Shown piece after piece: positions 1 through 11,901 of a stretch of DNA of 64,000 nt. The stretch is from Salvator merianae (Eukaryota > Chordata > Lepidosauria > Squamata > Teiidae): positions 283,731 through 347,730 of the forward strand of contig QVOM02000102.1 of NCBI GenBank assembly GCA_003586115.2. Reading direction: 5' to 3'. A model generated the notes under the pieces. The model did not search any database. It was not told the DNA's origin and was given only the letters and a program-made list of their open reading frames with translations. Numbering within the stretch: the stretch's first letter is position 1; each line of letters starts with the position of its first letter. The translations under genes and the position numbers were made by a program.

Positions 1-404
1 TTAGCTACAAGGAAACAGAGAATGGCTCCAGATATATTGCTTAAAGATTCCACAACTGAAAATAGGAAGAGAACAATATTTTAAAATATTTCTGATGATG
101 TGAATTCAAGTATGTTGTGGGATACTGTGAAATATGTGGCATACTAATATTGCATACAAGTTGAAAAAGAAAAAAAAATCAACAGAAAGAGGAATTATAA
201 TCTAACATAAAAAGGTCAGAAAAAACTCATTCAAAAACTGATTCTTCTAAAGTATATAAACAATTACAATGAGCTAATCTAAATTTATTGGAAACTGATA
301 ATATAGCTAAATCTTATTTCTATTTTTAAGAATAAATTAAATCAACACAGGAATAGGAATTCTAAACTTTTAGCAAATTACTTAAAGAAAAAGGAGAAAG
401 TAGG
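1..404. other. AT-rich non-coding sequence
   Basis: No gene, recognised repeat or splice-flanked open frame is visible. It is probably PAMR1 intron or flank. Confidence 0.5.
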
Positions 405-720
405 CCTTTTTGCACTTGAAGCTGGAATGTGTCAGGCATGGTCACTAGTCAAGTGCCTCCACACTTTGCAGAAGCCCTGGTGATCAGGAGCAGACTGCAG
501 CTGCTCCCAATCGCTACCTGCTGTGGAGCACAAAACCATGCTCCATAGCTGCACCAGGAGCAGCTGGACTACTCCTGGTACAATGCATTTGCACCCCCTT
601 CCAGGAACAAACACATAGCTGTGTGGTGTAGTTTGGTCCAATGTAGTGCAGCTGTGCCTGCACTATCGTGCAGTGTTACTGGTCACTGTGGCAGCGGCCA
701 GAAGCTTTGTGGCTGCTGTC
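405..720. mobile_element. Short non-autonomous DNA element, group C (degraded copy)
   Basis: It begins near GGCCTTTTTGCACTTG and contains a GC-richer interior with CTGCAGCTGCTCCCAATCGC and TGTGGAGCAC. The same order of motifs occurs at about 29232-29560, and related motifs at 42215-42545. The right terminus is not clear. The short frames inside are not convincing genes. Classification as a non-autonomous DNA element rests on these copies and their terminal motifs. Confidence 0.5.
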
Positions 721-2280
721 ATGACACAGAACAGCAGCAGGATGTTCTAGTCTTTCTTTAAGCTGGGTTGGGCAGGAAACCATATAAGCAAAGAAGCAGG
801 GGTTTCCTGCTGAGTGGCCAGTCAATGAGTAGCACCCGTAATCAGGGCAGGTGTTGCCTGACTTGGATGCAAATGCAAGGTGTGACAAAATGAGGTAGTT
901 ACTATGCTGCATATTCAGATAACTGTTTGGGAAGCATTTTTTGTGTTTCTGGGGATTGGATGCTTTTCTCCAAAGGGAACAAATACTGTCTGATAATACC
1001 TTTTGAGGTGTCTTTTTTTCCACTTGTGAACACGATCATCTTAAAATCTGGAAGATAGACTTTCTGGCTAGCAGGGTTGTAACTGGCAATGACCAAGCAA
1101 GGTTTTTAGTTGAGGAGGGACAAGAAGGAAATGGGGTGCGGACCCTTTTGAAGCATTTGGCCAATTGCTGAGCTTATTTAATTTATTTACTTATTATTGT
1201 ATTCTGTGCATATTTTTATTTCCATTTAGTAATGTCATTTTCATTACAGGACCTAAGAAGATATTACAGGAAACTACTTTATACAGGTTGTCCCCATGAT
1301 ATGTGAAAGCTCTGTTCTAAAAATCATGACTGCAAAGAGAACCAGCATAAGACAAACAACTGCATCCTATAATGATTAAATGAATGTAAGTGTTGTGGAA
1401 TAGCTTCAGGACATCTTAAAGATGAATTTCATTCCACAAAAATCAATGGAATAAGGAGAGCTTCAGGTCTTTCAGCAAGAGCAGCAATCTGGACATTGGG
1501 ATTGTGAGCTGATGAAAATTAGAGTTAAGTTTATCATATGGAAAAGAGAACAGGAGCCCTACACTTTTAACAGCTGCACAGAAGAGGCAGTTTCAAAAGT
1601 ATTCCTTGTAATACAGGCAACATCTGCTGAAATTGCCTCTTCAGTGCAACCACTAAATATGTATATTTCCTGCCTTCTTTTCTATATGGTGACCCTATTA
1701 GAAGGAGGTGGGGCAGTGACTAAAAGTCTTGCTTTTACCCACCCAGAGATTTGAGCTGCACAACTAATAACATGATGCATGCTGAGAGCAGTTAAGTTTT
1801 GTGCAGGCATATTGCACTGCATCACAATTTAACTCAGATTCAGATTAGAGAAGATCATGTTATCATCCCTCCTGAAACACAGAAGCAGACAGACAACCGA
1901 CTGTCCATGTGTTCTGCAGTTCACAAAGTGCCACTTCCTGGCATGCTGCAAGGCTGCATACTGGGTCTGTTGGTAGCAGTGTTCACACACTGCTGCTGAG
2001 ATCAGAGTCAACTTGAGGCAGCTAGAGCTTGTGTCACCAGCTCTCATACGAAACAATTATCTGTGCTGGTCCTGGTGTGGTGGCCATTTCTAGGTCCAGG
2101 ACACCATGAGACTGGCATCAGACTCTTGTCTTGATGCAGCCTTAGATGCTTACGTTGATCACGTTCGTGTGAATGATGTTTCTCTTTGTTTAAAATTGCT
2201 ATGAATTTTCTTTAAAAAGGCAGACATGATAAGCATTATAGCTATTACAGGACAAGAAAGCATTAGTTGTAAATGAAATA
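721..2280. other. No recognisable feature
   Basis: Ordinary AT-rich non-coding sequence. Short frames lack homology that I recognise, splice context or codon bias. Confidence 0.5.
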
Positions 2281-2605
2281 CTCTCGGAATTGGAAGGTTG
2301 GGATATAGAATGATTTCTTGACACAAAATTCTTGTAATATTTATTATGGTTTTGTTGTCATTAGATACCTCTGAGTCATGTCCAACTCCTGGCTGACTGC
2401 ATGGGCACCTCTATGCAGTTTTTTTGGCAGAGATACCAATGTGGTTTGCCATTGCCTATTTCTGAGGAGAGGCTGGGGATTGAACTGGCAACCTTCTGGT
2501 GTCCAGGCAGTTTAATTTACCACTGAGCTACAGTCACTCATTTCTTGTAATATCTCTTTGTATTTTTTATGAATTAATAAAGTTTATAAAAAATTTAAAA
2601 AACCA
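2281..2605 (+). mobile_element. L1-like LINE 3' end interrupted by a SINE
   Basis: The flanking pieces look like a LINE 3' terminus, ending AATTAATAAAGTTTATAAAAA with an A-rich tail near 2580-2605. The piece is interrupted by the SINE at 2341-2541, whose target duplication lies within it. The L1 assignment is tentative because no coding part is preserved. Confidence 0.35.
2341..2541 (-). mobile_element. tRNA-derived SINE with intact target duplication
   Basis: Read on the minus strand it starts with a tRNA-like head containing TAGCTCAGTGGTAA (box A-like) and GTTGCCAGTTCAATCCCC (box B-like). A body with CAATGGCAAACCAC and GGACATGACT follows, with a short A/T-rich tail at the low-coordinate end. 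It is flanked by a perfect 12-bp direct repeat, TTCTTGTAATAT, at 2329-2340 and 2542-2553, as expected for LINE-mediated insertion. The same family occurs at 45112-45300. Confidence 0.8.
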
Positions 2606-4320
2606 ATTAACAAAAATTAACAAAAGTTAAGGCAGCATCTGGTCACCTTAAAAAGAGACTCTAAAGTGTCTTAGAGGCAGTAGTATGGGACTGCCAGTAT
2701 TCCCATCCCACCTCTAATCCACAATACAAAGTGCATTTTCTGGACTTTTTAAGGGGTAATAGCAGTGAAATGAAAATACTGGTATGTGGCAGCTATAACC
2801 TTTAAGCCACTTTTGATTTACCTTTTTTTTTAACTGCATGTGGATGCATCGTAAAAGAAAAGTACAAAAAAGGAATGTTGCATTGCCAAAGACTTGGATT
2901 AAAAGAAGCATTTTGGCCAGGTGCCGATTGATCGATCGATAGACAGACAGACAGAGACAGTACCAAGTGTACCTCAGATAGGAAGACATTCCATAGCATG
3001 GGACCCACAACTAAAACGTCTTCAATTGCTTCCTTGGCTTTAATAGTTGGTTGTGTATATAGTGTTTGACTTTTATTTTTTCGTTCATTTGTATTGAATG
3101 AATATGTTTCTTTTTCTGCCCTTTGGTGAAAAAGGGGTTATAAAGAAACATCATCATCATCATCATCATCATTAGTGGAATCTGTTCTGAAAGGATACTT
3201 GATGAGCCCAGGGCTAGTGGCTTTCCTCTCCAAATTACTGAGGTTTTCCAAAACATGAGGAGCCAAGTCTCTAAGGATATACAGTTGTGACAACTTCTGC
3301 TAACAGTTAGGGATAAATAAGATATGTACCGGAGAAGAAAGATGGTAGAATAGCAAGGGAGAGGCATTTTGGCCTACTTTGTACTCCATGTGGCCGACAT
3401 GGAAAGCTAAGGGTAGGAAGAGTGATCTAGAAGAATTGGCTGTTCCAGTGTTGAGATACTGGACCACACAGCAATCTTTGTCTCAGGAGAGTCAAAGTAT
3501 AAAATAATGGGATCACTCTGGAGTCAAAGTTGTATGTATCCATGAGTAATGTAATCAAGCTGAATACCCTTCTTTTTTTATTTATAAGTCATTTTTCAGC
3601 TCAAAAATGAATTTCAAGATGACTTGCAATTTAGGCTTGCCTTGATATTTTTATATTAACTACATTTAATATTCTATTATTATATTTATGTTCTATCATT
3701 ATTTTTAGAACTCAGTCTAAAATAGAGGCAGAGGATCTGAATTTTTAACATTAAGCTATTAATAACACATAGCAAATTTCATTCCTTTTCCTCTAATTTC
3801 TTTCTTCACATTTGAATTATTTCCCATTTAGTAATAGTTTGCTACCAAAAATTGGATTACCTATTTAAGTCACTTTTTTCTCCATTGAACATTATCCTAT
3901 TAATCTTTACAAACCATGACTGTACTTTGCAGTTGTTCCATTATGTCCATGCATAAATAAATCCCACTTTCTTTTTCTGTTCTCCTCTGTCCTCATTATT
4001 ATCAGCTAAATAATATATAGGTTAAGTTCATCCATCCACATTTCATCTATAATTTGTCTCATAGCCAGATAATAATTCTTTGTCTTCATTCTAACATTTT
4101 ATCTCCTAAGTGTGGTATACAAAACACTATAAAGAATGCTACATGAATATGGTATCTGTGAATTCCAGTAAACCACAATGTGCAAACTGTAATGTAACCT
4201 TCCATGAAATTTAGCAGATCTCCATTTCAATTAGTAGTGCATCAAAATACAATTATAAATGTTTTTGTACGACAAAAAAGATGTTTAAACGCCAGTAAAT
4301 TTTTGTGAGGTTACTTTTGA

Positions 4321-4377
4321 CAATTTGCTAATTAGTATACAAATGAAAACAATTTGCTAATTAGCATACAAATAAAC
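4321..4377. repeat. Tandem 29-bp duplication with TAATTAG core
   Basis: Two adjacent copies of CAATTTGCTAATTAGYATAC plus an AAAT(G)AAA spacer, differing at a few positions. Each carries a homeodomain-like TAATTAG motif. Function is unknown. Confidence 0.7.
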
Positions 4378-4791
4378 ACAGACAGAGGTACCTTATCCAA
4401 GGAGGTACCTGGTAACATGTCTTCTGCTGCCATTTCTCCATTTGTAGAGGCAGGAGGCATCTTGTGGTGACCTCACTGCCCTCCACAGAGGTACCTCTTA
4501 CTGGTTCTGAAAATGATGCCTCCACAATCACAAATGAAGATCAGGAAGTGCCATTTCAGCAGCAATCATGACTCCTCCCCCACATGCTCAGAAAGAAGCT
4601 ATTTCTGTTTCAGTGTGGAGTCCTGGCCATGATTAAGTGATTTAGATTAGAAATTGACTCACTAGTCTATCTCTAAGAGAGATAAATAAATCCCCCCAAT
4701 TATTACTATAAGTATTTAAAACATGCCATTTTTTGACAGCAAATTTTGACCTGATTACACTGTTACTGCACGTTAGGTTTCTCAGGACTAC

Positions 4792-4793
<2 letters not shown>

Positions 4794-4823
<30 letters not shown>

Positions 4824-4846
4824 CTTCTTCTTCTTCTTCTTCTTCA
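4794..4846. repeat. (TTC)n microsatellite
   Basis: About 17 uninterrupted TTC/GAA units. GAA/TTC tracts can form triplex DNA; here it lies in non-coding sequence. Confidence 0.95.
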
Positions 4847-5254
4847 TTAATACCACCATCACTTGTGACAAAGAAAGTGAAGCAACTGTAAAGATAAAGC
4901 AATCTCACACTTGATTTTTTTTTTCTCAAAATTCAAAATCATTTTCCTACTTTGTATTACTCTACACTGCTCTAAATCTTTGTATTACTTTGTATTACTC
5001 TACACTGCTCTAGGAGAAATATTTCCTTATTTGGGGCAATGTGCAAGGATTTTCACAAGGGTTACTCCTGCATGCAATACCTAGACTGTTATGGGTCAGA
5101 CTGGAAGCATGCCAGTCCTAGCTCCATGCCAGTCCTTTATGGATTTAAAGGACAATTTGAAACAAGCCTTGTTAAGCCTACTTTTCTCAGTCTGAAAATG
5201 GTTCAGTCATTTTGTTCTTTTTTTTGTGGGGGGGGGGAAGGGAGTCCCCACCAC

Positions 5255-5790
5255 CACCATTTAAGAAAGGACTGGACAGATTCATGGAGGTCAGGTGTAT
5301 CCATGGCTACTGTAATAGATGCCTAGGTACTGCCTCCACGTTGGAAAGACTGGCAGAATGTCTGTAAAACCATTTGCGGGAGTCAAGAGCAGGTGAAGGG
5401 TATTTTTAAACAGATGGTTAACATAAGAATGGTGTTTAAGGCCTCTAAGATTATGTAATTTTTAAATGAGAAAGGTGTACGGAGACCCACGTGGAAGGAG
5501 ACACTTGAATAGGGTGTCTTTTTGTTTGTTTTAATTGTTCTTATTGATTTGAGTGTATTGTGTTTTGTTTTGTATATTAGTTAATAGTCAAATATTCATA
5601 TATATATATATATGGATAGAAAATAATAAAATATATATTTTTAAAAAAGAGCAGGTGAAGGTTTTGCCTTTATGTTCTTCTTGAGAACGCCCAGAAACAA
5701 TTGGTGGGCCACTGTGTGAAACAGAATGCTGGACTAGATGGGCCATGGCCTGATCCAGCAAGGCTCCTCTTATGTTCTTATATTGGTGAT
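5255..5790 (+). mobile_element. CR1/L3-type LINE 3' end, split by a younger insertion
   Basis: The sequence from AAGAAAGGACTGGACAGATT to ATGGGCCATGGCCTGATCCA and the tail CTCTTATGTTCTTAT is the 3' end of a CR1/L3-like LINE. It encodes the last residues of reverse transcriptase and then the 3' UTR. The same text occurs at 53925-54545 in plus orientation, and at 10660-10785, 36180-36700, 43243-43335 and 58859-59400 in minus orientation. It is interrupted by the insert at 5400-5646. Confidence 0.8.
5400..5646 (+). mobile_element. 247-bp retrotransposed insert with 15-bp target duplication
   Basis: The host LINE tail is broken exactly here: AAGAGCAGGTGAAGG occurs at 5385-5399 and again at 5647-5661, and the host sequence resumes seamlessly. 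The insert is T-rich, contains a (TA)n run at 5598-5613 and ends AATAATAAAATATATATTTT plus an A-tract. That is typical of a 5'-truncated LINE 3' end. L1 is likely but unproven. Confidence 0.75.
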
Positions 5791-5879
5791 CACTGGGAAG
5801 TCTCTATTCAAATCAATAATTAATTAAAGTCAAATACATCCAAGAGAAATTATAATTGCAATATAAAATAACAAAAAGG

Positions 5880-7215
5880 CCAATTAAATTTTAGAAAGTG
5901 TTAATAATGATAATAATAATAATGATGATGATGATAATGATAATAATAGTAATAATAATAATAATAATAATAGACGGATGAAATTATTTGTCTATTGTAT
6001 TCAGCCTACTTCGTAACAACTTAAGGTGGTTAACAAGAGTCAACAAAAACATTAAAAGAAGTAGAAAAAAACTATATACATAAATTAAAAACTAAACAAT
6101 AATAGCAGACATGTGGAAGCACTGAAATTAAGGATGGACCAAACAGATGTGGAAGGTCTTCTTAAGATGCTTCATAAACTCTGGTAATAACATTATCACC
6201 TGTAAGTCATGCGGCAACACATTCCACAGTGCCGGGGCCCAGGCTGAAAAGTCTCTTTTTCTGACTCAGGTTCTTTTTATTAGATATGGACCAGGAACCC
6301 AAGAAACTCCTCATGGGTTTGGACCTATTTTGTCAGGAGATACTGTCCAGAAGGTAGATGAGTGCTAAGCTCTGAGGGGCTTTCTAGGTTATTACTAGCA
6401 CCTTGAATCCAGAAACAGACTGGAAGCCAGTACAGTGATGCAACAAAGGTGTTACACAGCCATATTTTTGACCTTTAAAAAGTACACAAGCTGCTGCATT
6501 CTGGACCAGATATAACTTCTGGGTCATCTTTAAGGGTAGATGCAAACACCGCAGTAGTCCAATTTAGAAATGATGAGAGAATGAGCCACTGTAATTAAGG
6601 CCTGTTGGTCAAGGTGGGGTTACAACTGGTGCAACTGAAGGCTCCTTTAGCCACAGCTTCCACCAACTGTTTCAGTGGGAGCTATGAATCTAGTAGAAGC
6701 CCCAAATCATGGATCTGCTCTTTCAGGAGCAGCACAATCCTATCAAGATACACACTTGGAACCAAATTATGGCCAGATCTGGACAAGCACTTCCACTGCA
6801 TCTCCACTATGGGTTGGAGTTGAGATGTACAACTGGATATCATTGCATACTGATGGTACCGAACCCCAAAGCTACATATGAGTTATCCTAGTGGTTTCAT
6901 GTAGATGTTAAATAACAAAGGGGATAGAAGAGAGTCCTGTAAAACCCCAGAAAAGAATAACCACAGGCTCAACCATTCTCCCACAAACACTGACTGGAAA
7001 TGCCCCAAGAGACAGGAATGGAACAACAGTGCCTCCAATCAGTCCATGAAGGTGTTCCAGAATGATTCCATGGTCAATTATATCAAAAGCCACAGAAAGA
7101 TCTAACAGGACAAAAATAGATAAACTTCTCCCATTGATGTCTCTTAGAAGATCATCAGCAAGGTGATCGATACAATTTCTTGTGCTGTGTCCTGGCCTGA
7201 ATCCAGACATTTATA
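5880..7215 (-). pseudogene. L2-type LINE, 3' half with decayed reverse transcriptase
   Basis: On the minus strand, 7210-6908 encodes MSGFRPGHSTRNCIDHLADD and then LSIFVLLDLSVAFDIIDH, which is the palm region of L2-clade reverse transcriptase. Decayed thumb and C-terminal sequence follows (KLDYCG, then a VQNAAA-like segment near 6500), then a 3' UTR ending in an (AAT)n-rich tail at 5901-5972. Multiple stops and frameshifts show it is inactive. The 5' half is missing. It is a retrotransposon relic, not a host gene. Confidence 0.8.
5901..5972. repeat. (AAT)n/(GAT)n tract at L2 tail
   Basis: Imperfect trinucleotide repeat immediately outside the L2 3' end, probably grown from the short terminal repeat of that LINE. 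Confidence 0.8.
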
Positions 7216-8875
7216 ATCTTTTAACTCACTATTTATTTCCTTGTTTCAAGGCAATGGCCAAAAATATTCATGATTGTCAAGGTCATTTTAGGATTTTTAT
7301 TGGATAGAAAACATTTTGCATACTCAGTTATGAATCTCCCAGATAATACTTTTAGTTTGATGCTGATCATAACTAAAATCTGCAGTTAAGAACCACATGC
7401 TCCACAGACTCACATTTCTTGGTTATTAAATAACTAATAAAAATAGATAGATAAATAATGTATATACATTATTATAACTAATAAATAACTAGAAGGGTAA
7501 AATGTCTAGGAATAGGGAATTATTTCAAATCTGCCTTTCAAAATTTGTGAAGGTAATTTAACCTAGCTTTGGTGAAAATAGTTCTGCATCTACTAGTATT
7601 TAATGTGATTGAATAGATCACTAGTAGAAAATCAATGTAATAGCCCAAGCCTAAGCTTCATGGTGAACAGGAGGCACTGGCATTTGCTATGATCTTCTGG
7701 CCACCTGAGTCCCATAATCTTTCTTTAATAAGGTTCCTTGCTATTTCCAGTCCTCTTTGGAATAAATAATTGGGAAATAATCCAACTGGAAGAAACTTTT
7801 GAATTACACTTTGATCCAGGAGGTAATGAATATAACTTCTATAAATAAGGGCAATTGTTCCCAAACTTCCTTGAATTCATTAATTTTAAGCCAAGTACTA
7901 ATGGCCTCTAGCCAGCCTCTAGCTCCTTGAGGACACTGCCCTCTTTCTGAATATATCACTGCTTTTGGAACACAAATGAGATGGATGTTCAAGAGTCTAT
8001 AAAAATCTTATCTGAATGCCTATTAGATTTTGCAATGCTACCTTAATCCAAATAGGAGATACCTAGTGAAGCTCTGTTGAAAATTTTGTATTAAATGCTT
8101 GTACAGAAGCAGGAATATATTGCCCTCTCTTGACATAAAAAAAAGAAGTACAAATTTTGAGTCTTTGGTCTTTAGAGTCACAAAATTGCAGTTGGGTAAC
8201 CAAGATGAAGTATGATGAAACATCGCTCCTGAGTAAATAAACCTTTTGACCTGTTCTTCTAGGTGCTCATTTATTAGTCATCTGCAGTGAGTAATCCTTT
8301 CTTCGACAACCAGTATCTTAGATTTTTCAAGATTTATTTGAAGGGAATTTTCCCTCCACATCATAAGATGGGAAGTCTCTAACTACCCACAGAAGGTGAA
8401 TCCCCTCCTGATGAATTATAAAAGCTTCCTAAGGGCCCAGCAACAGAGGCATATGCTGTCGTATACCCAAATCCACTTGTATTCTGACTGAGGCGTGATT
8501 TCACAATAATAGTTATAGCAGAATAAGTGTGCTTTTCCCCCTAACACACCCAATATTTTGTTGCAATGAACCAACAATGGGTTGCCCAGCCCCTTATCAC
8601 CTCCACTGTAAGCCTCTCCCTTCCTTTCAAAGTGAATGGTGCTTTCAATCTGTCTTTCTTTCTGTTTTGTATATGCATTCCTACACAAAACTATAACATT
8701 TTTCTGTCCTCCAGCTTTCCTATCTGTAGCTGTCATTTTGCTTGGGCAAAAGCTGTGCCCAGCAACATCATGGTGGGTTTGCACCAAATATAGGGTAACA
8801 GAGTGGATTATTTCACTTGTAATGCAAACCGTTCATTGATTCTCTGGTTTGGAACTGAGAAACAAACGGCTTAAC
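7216..8875. other. No recognisable feature
   Basis: AT-rich non-coding sequence. Frames on both strands (for example 8416-8787, minus) have no recognised domain. Confidence 0.5.
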
Positions 8876-8879
8876 TTTA

Positions 8880-9210
8880 TGTCTCATGGTGGAACACTTT
8901 GAGCAGGAGGCAAAACAGGGGAATAAGGGATTTTGGCACTTTGTAGCCAAGTTGCTTAGGGCTTTTACAGTCAAAGTTAAAACACTGATTTGGACTCAGT
9001 AGTGAATTAATAACTAGTGCAAATCCTTTAGAATCAACCTGATATGCATCTGGCTGGCACTGCATGTTTGCAGTCTTGCTGTTGCATTCTGCACCAATTT
9101 CCTCTTCTGAAATGATTTCAAGGGCAGCCACAGATAGAGTGCACTACCAAAGTTCAGCCTAGAAGTTACCAAGGTGTAGTTCACTGTAAATAAGCTGCAT
9201 CTGCCCAAAA
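8880..9210 (-). pseudogene. L2-type reverse-transcriptase relic
   Basis: The minus strand encodes LVTSRLNFGSALYLWLPLKS and, further on, KLVQNATARLQTCSASQMH and LILKDLH. This matches the L2 thumb signature, normally LVTSRLDYCNALY...LQLVQNAAARLLTG...LHWLP. It is short and degenerate, and no 5' or 3' terminus is visible. Confidence 0.75.
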
Positions 9211-10517
9211 AGACTGTAGCTAATGAATTGGCTTTGATTTCATTGATCTCTAATCAAACAACTTCACTCTGATGGGTGCAAGCAGATTACCTTGATTGTC
9301 TGTTGTTCTAATGAATTATAATTGGAAATATGGCATAGGATGTGTTAAACAACTTAACTGAACTTTCTTCACAAAAAATCAATCACAGGATTCCAGGACT
9401 CTTATTTCTACAATTTCTATACTACTGTTCAGGATAAGAGATCCACCCCGAACTCTTTACACTATAAAAAAATCGCACCTAAAAGGCAAAATAATAACAG
9501 CAATCATTTAACATTTTCTATGTTAACCAAATTTGCATTTTTTGTTTGGGCGTTCACCATGCAGCTTCCAATTCCATTTGGCACACCAGACAATCAAAAG
9601 TGTGTTTAGTAAACAACCTGGGGCGGTGCATTCGCTCTGCCTCCTGCTTCTGTTCCCGTCTCTTCCCACCTTAACGGCAGCTTGGACAGAGACATTTTAG
9701 GCCTAGCAGATTCAAACATATTGCTGCTCCTGTAAACCAATATAGCAGATGTGCATTCAGAGTACTTCTGCCACTCTTCCAAATGACTTCATAGATTCAT
9801 CTGTATACAGTAGTATATTTCACTTATGTGTATGACATGAAAGAGAATCCTACAGTAATTATCAACCCTTATGGTATTTATCAGTGGATTTAGAGTCCTG
9901 GATTGTGCAAACTATCTTTTCTACAGATGTCCTACCAGCCAGGAATAATTAGAATAGAGCAATGATGTAATCGCAGCAGCAGTGAAAATCTTTTCATGCC
10001 TCTCCAGCCAAGTAGAGGCCCCCTCCTGATGTTTTCCGGCTCCATGCCTCTGTGAATGCGACAGTAACCATGCAAAAGTATGCCTCAGTCAGCCACGGTG
10101 AGGTATTCATTCGCAGGCAATTTGAGGGCTGTTGCTTACAACTAACCACTTGATCTTTATCAGCATTGTTTCAACCCCTTAGAAATCTGGTCTTGGATAC
10201 AACCTTTCCAGTTATCGTGTTAACTCATTATACTAGAGAACTGAACAGTTTGAATGAAAGTTATAAAGCTCGCTACCATGCTTGGCTTTTTCTCTTTATG
10301 TATCTAACATTGCTATTGTGGCAGTGTTCCAAACGCTACCACTTGGTTAGGTGCATTTTTTAACATCACAATGCATGTTCACTTAAAGGAAAGCTGAAGG
10401 GGTGCCTAGCCTGTTGTCTGACTCCACTGCCAATAGCTCCTTTCCTGACTGTTGGCTGTGAACAAGAGTCAGTATGTTGTATTGGACACAGTACCACACT
10501 ATGAACAGAGACACCAG
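9211..10517. other. No recognisable feature
   Basis: Non-coding. No repeat family, splice-flanked exon or RNA gene is apparent. Confidence 0.5.
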
Positions 10518-10818
10518 AGATCTTTCTGCACTGGGTCTTATTCCTGATTATATCCCAGAACAGGGGCCTGCTGTCTGCATGGTGGTGCAGGCTATGGTAG
10601 ACTGCACCTGGGCCCAACTGTAGGCTGCACCAGAATGCATATGGCAGACATAAAAATATGAGAACATAAGAGGAGTCTTGTTGGATCAGACCATGGCCCA
10701 TCTATTCAAACATCCTCAGCCACCAATTGCTTCTGGGCATTCTCAAGCAGGATAAAAAGGCAAAACCTTCACCTATTCTGGGATATAATCAGAAATAAGG
10801 TGCAGTGCAGAAAGGGCC
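10518..10818. mobile_element. Short inverted-repeat DNA element, group A, interrupted
   Basis: The left part reads CTTTCTGCACTGGGTCTTAT and then GATTATATCCCAGAACAGGG. The right part is its inverse, ending GTGCAGAAAGGGCC. This matches the 173-180-bp elements at 15556, 58649 and 60716. The extra length comes from a CR1/L3 tail fragment inside it. The left terminus is mutated and no clear target duplication remains. Confidence 0.7.
10660..10785 (-). mobile_element. CR1/L3 LINE 3'-UTR fragment inside a group A element
   Basis: The stretch from GAACATAAGAGGAGTCTTG to GGCAAAACCTTCACCT is the reverse complement of the LINE tail at 5650-5780. The flanks on both sides are the group A element, so the LINE fragment landed in a pre-existing copy. 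Confidence 0.75.
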
Positions 10819-11846
10819 CAGGATCCAATTCCTCACTTAATTATGAAAAGTCACTTGGGCAAGTTACTCCCTCTCCACCCAACCTAATTTACTGGGTTTC
10901 TATAAGGAAAAAATGGAAAAAATAATAATAATTGCTGCTTGGACTCTTCAGAAAAAATATGTGCATGTGTGCATAAATAGATAAATATCTGGAGATCAGC
11001 CACCACTTGAGTAACAAAGAACATTTTCATTATAAGTATTTTCTTACTATATTTTTAATCTGTCTTCTCCAGTGAGCTCAAGGTGAAAACAGTCCTAGTA
11101 ACCCACTTCAAAACCACTCTCTCCTCCTTTGGGTTAAATATATATTTTATGTACCCTGAATAATTTTTTTTTTTAAAAAAATCCTCTCTCCTTATTAAGA
11201 ATTTAGGATTTCCCAATTGATCCACCCAGACCCTTTCCTTTCTCCCCTGTAGAATCATAAACTCCATTTTTCAGACTTCAACTATGGGCATTGACCTTCC
11301 TTTCAATTATGGTACTAAACTCAGGTTCATGTTACATTTCCATCAACATTTATCCTATGAGTTGATGCAATTCACATCAACCCATAATTTTCAACTATAC
11401 GTAGATGTGAGTTAACAAACAGTTAACCAACAAGTGTTTTGGCTATTTAAGTAATGCTAAGTAAGAGCTCCCAAACATCTACTCAGGGTTTGGTTCCTGA
11501 GCAGCCAATGTTGAATATATACAGAGCCAGTTAAGCTAGGGCTTAAGAGAAATTTTGAACCAAAGGCTATCTGGTCCACTATAGCACATCAGGCAATACT
11601 CTTGTCCTTCTGTCCAAGAAAAAGTGTAGCGCATTTGAAAGAAAGACAAAAAAGGAAATAAATAAGTGTTGCTGCTTTACTGCTGTGGCACAGGAAAAAG
11701 TAGTTATACTTTAATCTATGTTGAAGTTTTGCATGTATTGAGTTTTAAACACTTCTAAAAATATTTTATACTTGTATTTTATTTGTTGTCCCAAGTGCCT
11801 GTTCCGGAAAGCATAGATAGATGGCTGGTTGGATGGATGGATAGAC

Positions 11847-11901
<55 letters not shown>

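Larger units (their letters stand above)
2606..5250. other. Intronic or flanking sequence with simple repeats
   Basis: Mostly AT-rich sequence without recognisable genes. It contains a GATC/GACA tract near 2930-2955, a (CAT)n tract at 3150-3172, a tandem 29-bp duplication at 4321-4377, a (TTC)n tract near 4794-4846 and a short duplication near 4950-5012. Short frames over the trinucleotide tracts encode only homopolymers and are not genes. Confidence 0.6.

Noticed and set aside
4642..4929. Poly-Glu frame
   Set aside because: Translation of the (TTC)n tract.
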